Source of the DNA: Shinella sp. PSBB067
Lineage (GTDB): Bacteria; Pseudomonadota; Alphaproteobacteria; Rhizobiales; Rhizobiaceae
Assembly: GCF_016839145.1 (NCBI RefSeq)
Contig: NZ_CP069303.1
Location: 3,897,001 to 3,961,000, forward strand
Direction: 5' to 3'
Length of the DNA: 64,000 nucleotides
Shown: positions 60,872-64,000 of the stretch, one piece after another
Layout: each line of letters starts with the position of its first letter
How positions within the stretch are numbered: position 1 is the stretch's first letter
Program-made: the position numbers and the translations under genes
Notes under the pieces: model-generated
Told to the model about the DNA's origin: nothing
What the model saw: the letters and a program-made list of their open reading frames with translations, nothing else
The model's database searches: none

Positions 60872-61651
60872 ATGCCGAAATTTGCGGCCAACCTGACCAT
60901 GCTCTTCAACGAGGCGCCCTTCATGGAGCGCTTCGCCCTGGCCGCCAGGGCCGGCTTCGAGGGGGTCGAATATCTCTTCCCTTACGATTTCGACAAGGAC
61001 GCGATCCGCGCCGAACTCGACAGGCATGGCCTGACGCAGGTCCTGCACAACCTGCCGGCCGGCGACTGGGCCGGCGGCGAGCGCGGCATCGCGGTGCTGC
61101 CGGATCGCGTCGACGAGTTCCGTGAAGGCGTGGCGAAAGCCATCGACTATGCCACGAAGCTCGGCTGCAAGCAGGTCAACTGCCTGTCCGGCATCGCGCC
61201 GGCCGGCGTGCCGGACAGCGTGCTGCGCGCCACCTTCGTCGCCAACCTCAAGCTGGCGGCGTCGGAACTCGGCAAGCACGGCATCAAGCTCCTGATCGAG
61301 CCGATCAACCATTTCGACATTCCGGGCTTCTACCTCAACACGCCGGACCAGGCAGCCTCGATCATCGCGGAGGTCGGCTCCGACAACCTCTATATCCAGT
61401 ACGATCTCTACCACCAGCAGCGCACCGAGGGCGAACTGATCGGCACCTTCAGGAAGCACCAGGCGCAGATCCCCCACGTGCAGCTTGCCGACAATCCGGG
61501 GCGCAACGAGCCGGGCACCGGCGAGATCGCCTGGCCTTTCGTGTTCAGGACACTCGACGCGCTGGGCTACGACGGCTGGATCGGCTGCGAATACAAGCCG
61601 CGCACCACAACCGCGGAAGGTCTCGGCTGGCTGGCCGAAGTCGGCCGCTGA
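60872..61651 (+). CDS. hyi: Hydroxypyruvate isomerase
   Basis: This 259-residue TIM-barrel isomerase interconverts hydroxypyruvate and tartronate semialdehyde. Family marks are KFAANLTMLFNEAPFMERF at the N-terminus, the metal/catalytic Glu in LLIEPINHFDIPGFY, QYDLYHQQRTEG and the second catalytic Glu in GCEYKP. ATG 60872 follows AAGGAGAG. The gene lies between gcl and glxR in the usual order. Confidence 0.95.
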   Translation: MPKFAANLTMLFNEAPFMERFALAARAGFEGVEYLFPYDFDKDAIRAELDRHGLTQVLHNLPAGDWAGGERGIAVLPDRVDEFREGVAKAIDYATKLGCKQVNCLSGIAPAGVPDSVLRATFVANLKLAASELGKHGIKLLIEPINHFDIPGFYLNTPDQAASIIAEVGSDNLYIQYDLYHQQRTEGELIGTFRKHQAQIPHVQLADNPGRNEPGTGEIAWPFVFRTLDALGYDGWIGCEYKPRTTTAEGLGWLAEVGR

Positions 61652-61686
61652 GCCGGAAAATCATTTCAAGATTGGGAGTTTAGATC

Positions 61687-62571
61687 ATGGCAAATATCGG
61701 CTTCATCGGCCTCGGCATCATGGGCACGCCCATGGCGCGTCACCTCCAGGATGCCGGCCACACCGTCATCACCTCGAAGTTTTCGGTCGCGCCGCGTCAG
61801 GAGCTTGTCGACAACGGCCTGAAGATCGTCGACAGCCCGAAGGCGCTCGCCGAGACCGTCGACACGATCATCCTCATGCTCCCGGACACGCCGGAAGTCG
61901 AGGACGTGCTCTTCGGCGAGAACGGCGTCTCCCACGGTCTTTCGGCCGGCAAGCTCGTCATCGACATGAGCTCGATCTCGCCGATCGCGACGAAGGAATT
62001 CGCCAGGAAGATCCGCGCGACCGGCGCCGAATATGTCGACGGCCCGGTCTCGGGTGGCGAGGTCGGCGCGAAGAACGCCTCGCTCTCCATCATGGCCGGC
62101 GGCTCGCAGGAAAGCTTCGACAGGGCGCTGCCGCTCTTCCAGCTCATGGGCAAGAACATCACCCTTGTCGGCGATTGCGGCGACGGTCAGGTGACCAAGG
62201 TCGCCAACCAGATCATCGTGGCGCTCACCATCGAGGCGGTCGCCGAAGCCCTCGTCTTCGCCTCCAAGGCCGGTGCCGATCCGGCGCGCGTGCGCGCGGC
62301 GCTGATGGGCGGCTTCGCCTCCTCGCGCATCCTCGAAGTGCATGGCGAGCGCATGGTCAAGCGCACCTTCGATCCGGGCTTCCGCATCTCGCTGCACCAG
62401 AAGGACCTGAACCTCGCCCTCCAGGGCGCCAGGACGCTCGGCGTCGCGCTGCCCAACACGGCTTCCACGCAGGAGCTTTTCAATCAGTGCGCGGCCCACG
62501 GCGATGCGGGCCTCGATCACTCCGGTCTCGTCACCGCGCTGGAGCGCATGGCGAACCACGCCGTCGCATGA
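61687..62571 (+). CDS. glxR: Tartronate semialdehyde reductase
   Basis: This 294-residue beta-hydroxyacid dehydrogenase reduces tartronate semialdehyde to D-glycerate with NAD(P)H. It has FIGLGIMGTPMARHL (cofactor), DGPVSGGEVGAKNASLSIM (substrate) and the catalytic Lys in DGQVTKVANQ. It follows hyi by 35 nt, with GGGAG before the start. A palindromic repeat element separates it from ttuD. Confidence 0.95.
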   Translation: MANIGFIGLGIMGTPMARHLQDAGHTVITSKFSVAPRQELVDNGLKIVDSPKALAETVDTIILMLPDTPEVEDVLFGENGVSHGLSAGKLVIDMSSISPIATKEFARKIRATGAEYVDGPVSGGEVGAKNASLSIMAGGSQESFDRALPLFQLMGKNITLVGDCGDGQVTKVANQIIVALTIEAVAEALVFASKAGADPARVRAALMGGFASSRILEVHGERMVKRTFDPGFRISLHQKDLNLALQGARTLGVALPNTASTQELFNQCAAHGDAGLDHSGLVTALERMANHAVA

Positions 62572-62579
62572 CGGCCTGG

Positions 62580-62692
62580 CCGGGCGGGGAGGGGAGCCCC
62601 GCCCGGTCACCCCATCCTGAGGAGGAGAGACAGCCCCTCGTCCCGCCGCGCCGTCTTGGAGGAGACGGCGCTGGCTTGCGGATGAGGGGCTG
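62580..62692. repeat. Hairpins and inverted repeat between glxR and ttuD
   Basis: CCGGGCGGGG and CCCCGCCCGG (62580-62606) form a perfect 10-bp stem right after the glxR stop. A second element has outer arms CAGCCCCTC (62631-62639) and GAGGGGCTG (62684-62692) and an inner stem GCCGTCT/AGACGGC (62650-62669). The second looks like another copy class of the rhizobial palindromes. It may lower transcription into ttuD. Confidence 0.75.
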
Positions 62693-62730
62693 TGTTTATA
62701 TGAGCTACCCGCATGACCCGGAGGAACCCC

Positions 62731-63999
62731 ATGCCGACCATCGCCGACCCGCGCGCCTTTCTCGAACATCTCTTTTCCGTCGCGGTCGACGCGGCCGATC
62801 CGGAAAAGGTGCTGGCCGCCAACCTGCCGGAAAAGCCGAAGGGCCGCACGGTGGTGATCGGCGCCGGCAAGGGCGCCGCGCAGATGGCCCGCGCCTTCGA
62901 GCGCCTGTGGGATGCGCCGCTGACGGGCGTCGTCGTCACGCGCTACGGCTATGCGGTGCCCTGCGAGCGGATCGAGGTGCTGGAAGCGGCCCATCCGGTG
63001 CCGGACGACAGCGGGCTTCTCGCCTCCGGCCGGCTGATGGCCGCCGTGCTGGGCCTCACCGAGGACGACCTCGTCGTCGCCCTCGTCTGCGGCGGTGGCT
63101 CGGCTTTGCTGCCCGCGCCCGCCGGCGACCTGACGCTTGCCGACGAGATCGCCGTCAATAGGGCGCTGCTCGCCTCCGGCGCGCCGATCAGCGCCATGAA
63201 CGCCGTGCGCAAGCAGGTCTCGCGCATCAAGGGCGGCCGGCTGGCCGCGCTCGCCCATCCCGCCCGCGTCGTCTCGCTGGTCGTCTCCGACATCCCGGGC
63301 GACAATCCCGCCCTCGTCGCCTCCGGCCCGACCATCGCCGACGAGACGACCCGCGCCGATGCCCTACGCCTCATCGAGCGCTACCGCCTCGACCTGCCGG
63401 AAGCCGTGATGCGCCATATCGAGGACGGTACGGATGAGCCGCCGCTGCCCTCCGATCCGCGCTATGCCCGCAACGAGGTGAGGCTCGTCGCCTCCGCCGC
63501 CGTCTCGCTGGAAGCCGCCGCGGCCGCCGCGAAGGAAGCCGGCATCGAGGCGGTCATCCTCTCCGATGCCATCGAGGGCGAAGCCTCCGAGGTCGGCCGC
63601 GTGCATGCCGCCATCGCCGCGGAAGTCGTGCGTCGCGACCGGCCGTTCCACAAACCCGTCGTCATCCTCTCGGGCGGCGAAACCACCGTGACGATCAGGG
63701 GTAAGGGCAAGGGCGGCCGCAACGGCGAGTTCCTGCTCTCCTTCGCCTGCGCCACCGACGGCCTTCCGGGCCTTCATGCGCTCGCCGCCGATACGGACGG
63801 CATCGACGGCTCGGAGGACAATGCCGGCGCCTTCGCCGACGGCACCACGGTCTCGCGCCTCGCCGACAAGGGCAAGGACGCCGCCGAGTTCCTGTCGCGC
63901 AACGACAGCTGGACCGCCTTCGACGCCCTCGGTGACCTCTTCGTGCCCGGCCCGACCGGCACCAACGTCAACGATTTCCGGGCGATCCTGATTCAGTAG
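62731..63999 (+). CDS. ttuD: Glycerate 2-kinase (MOFRL family, TtuD-type)
   Basis: This 422-residue kinase converts glycerate to 2-phosphoglycerate, completing glyoxylate entry into glycolysis. DUF4147/MOFRL features are VVIGAGKGAAQMA, LVCGGGSALLPAP, VSDIPGDNPALVASGPT and the C-terminal MOFRL segment (VILSGGETTVTIRGKGKGGRNGEFLL, AADTDGIDGSEDNAGA). ATG 62731 follows GGAGGAA; ATG 62713 is in frame but lacks a ribosome site. The reading frame ends with TAG one base before the window edge, so the gene is complete. Confidence 0.95.
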   Translation: MPTIADPRAFLEHLFSVAVDAADPEKVLAANLPEKPKGRTVVIGAGKGAAQMARAFERLWDAPLTGVVVTRYGYAVPCERIEVLEAAHPVPDDSGLLASGRLMAAVLGLTEDDLVVALVCGGGSALLPAPAGDLTLADEIAVNRALLASGAPISAMNAVRKQVSRIKGGRLAALAHPARVVSLVVSDIPGDNPALVASGPTIADETTRADALRLIERYRLDLPEAVMRHIEDGTDEPPLPSDPRYARNEVRLVASAAVSLEAAAAAAKEAGIEAVILSDAIEGEASEVGRVHAAIAAEVVRRDRPFHKPVVILSGGETTVTIRGKGKGGRNGEFLLSFACATDGLPGLHALAADTDGIDGSEDNAGAFADGTTVSRLADKGKDAAEFLSRNDSWTAFDALGDLFVPGPTGTNVNDFRAILIQ

Positions 64000-64000
64000 T

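Noticed and set aside
1..64000. CRISPR array, tRNA, rRNA, insertion sequence or integrase
   Set aside because: No regularly spaced repeats, cloverleaf-like sequence, rRNA-like stretch or transposase/integrase motif was found on either strand by eye.

Overview
The window is high-GC, densely packed alphaproteobacterial chromosome. Gene content and order suggest a member of the Rhizobiaceae (Rhizobium/Ensifer/Shinella-like): gcl-hyi-glxR-ttuD behind an IclR regulator, a membrane-bound cytochrome c-type urate oxidase (PuuD), cytosolic globin-coupled sensors, and Rhizobiales-style intergenic palindromes such as the one around CCTCGGGCTTGACCCGAGG. No rRNA, tRNA, CRISPR array, integrase or transposase was seen. 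The assignment rests on gene content, not on a phylogenetic marker.

Region 1 (1-4.6 kb): an NAD(P)-dependent epimerase and an SDR, then a hydantoinase/dihydropyrimidinase and a carbamoyl-amino-acid amidohydrolase. This looks like cyclic ureide (pyrimidine or hydantoin) breakdown.

Region 2 (4.65-11 kb, all minus strand): a PPK2 polyphosphate kinase behind a perfect FNR/FixK box, a PAS-GGDEF cyclase, a globin-coupled chemotaxis transducer, a globin-coupled protein with a degenerate GGDEF domain, and an HD-GYP phosphodiesterase. Together they form an oxygen, c-di-GMP and polyphosphate signalling block.

Region 3 (11.3-40.7 kb): the main catabolic island. It encodes tryptophan to anthranilate (kynA, an alpha/beta-hydrolase formylkynurenine formamidase, kynU) and anthranilate through the CoA-thioester route (2-aminobenzoate-CoA ligase, 2-aminobenzoyl-CoA monooxygenase/reductase, then SDR, enoyl-CoA hydratase, acyl-CoA dehydrogenase, RidA-like protein and a crotonase/hydroxyacyl-CoA dehydrogenase fusion). 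Two ABC uptake systems lie within it. Upstream is a separate operon with a NicX-like ring-cleaving metalloenzyme, an acyl-CoA-dehydrogenase-fold flavoprotein, an SRPBCC-alpha/beta-hydrolase fusion, a TetR regulator, a glutamine-synthetase-like ligase, a flavin reductase and an amino-acid permease. The same semi-palindrome (consensus about MAAYTTTARRCTTSAAA) precedes three of these transcription units, and a MarR gene lies directly before one copy, which suggests one regulon.

Region 4 (40.8-45.7 kb): a LysR gene divergent from an IlvD/Edd sugar-acid dehydratase, an orphan phage-type DUF2793 protein and a YbaK-type tRNA deacylase.

Region 5 (46-57.7 kb): purine use. It holds an AzgA-type permease, ureidoglycolate lyase, hydroxyisourate hydrolase, xanthine dehydrogenase (xdhABC), urate oxidase and guanine deaminase, with a VapC/Phd-type toxin-antitoxin pair and a LysR gene inserted. 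The genes between OHCU and ureidoglycolate are not in the window.

Region 6 (57.7-64 kb): an IclR regulator and gcl-hyi-glxR-ttuD, which turn the glyoxylate released by ureide breakdown into phosphoglycerate. A near-consensus IclR box lies before gcl.
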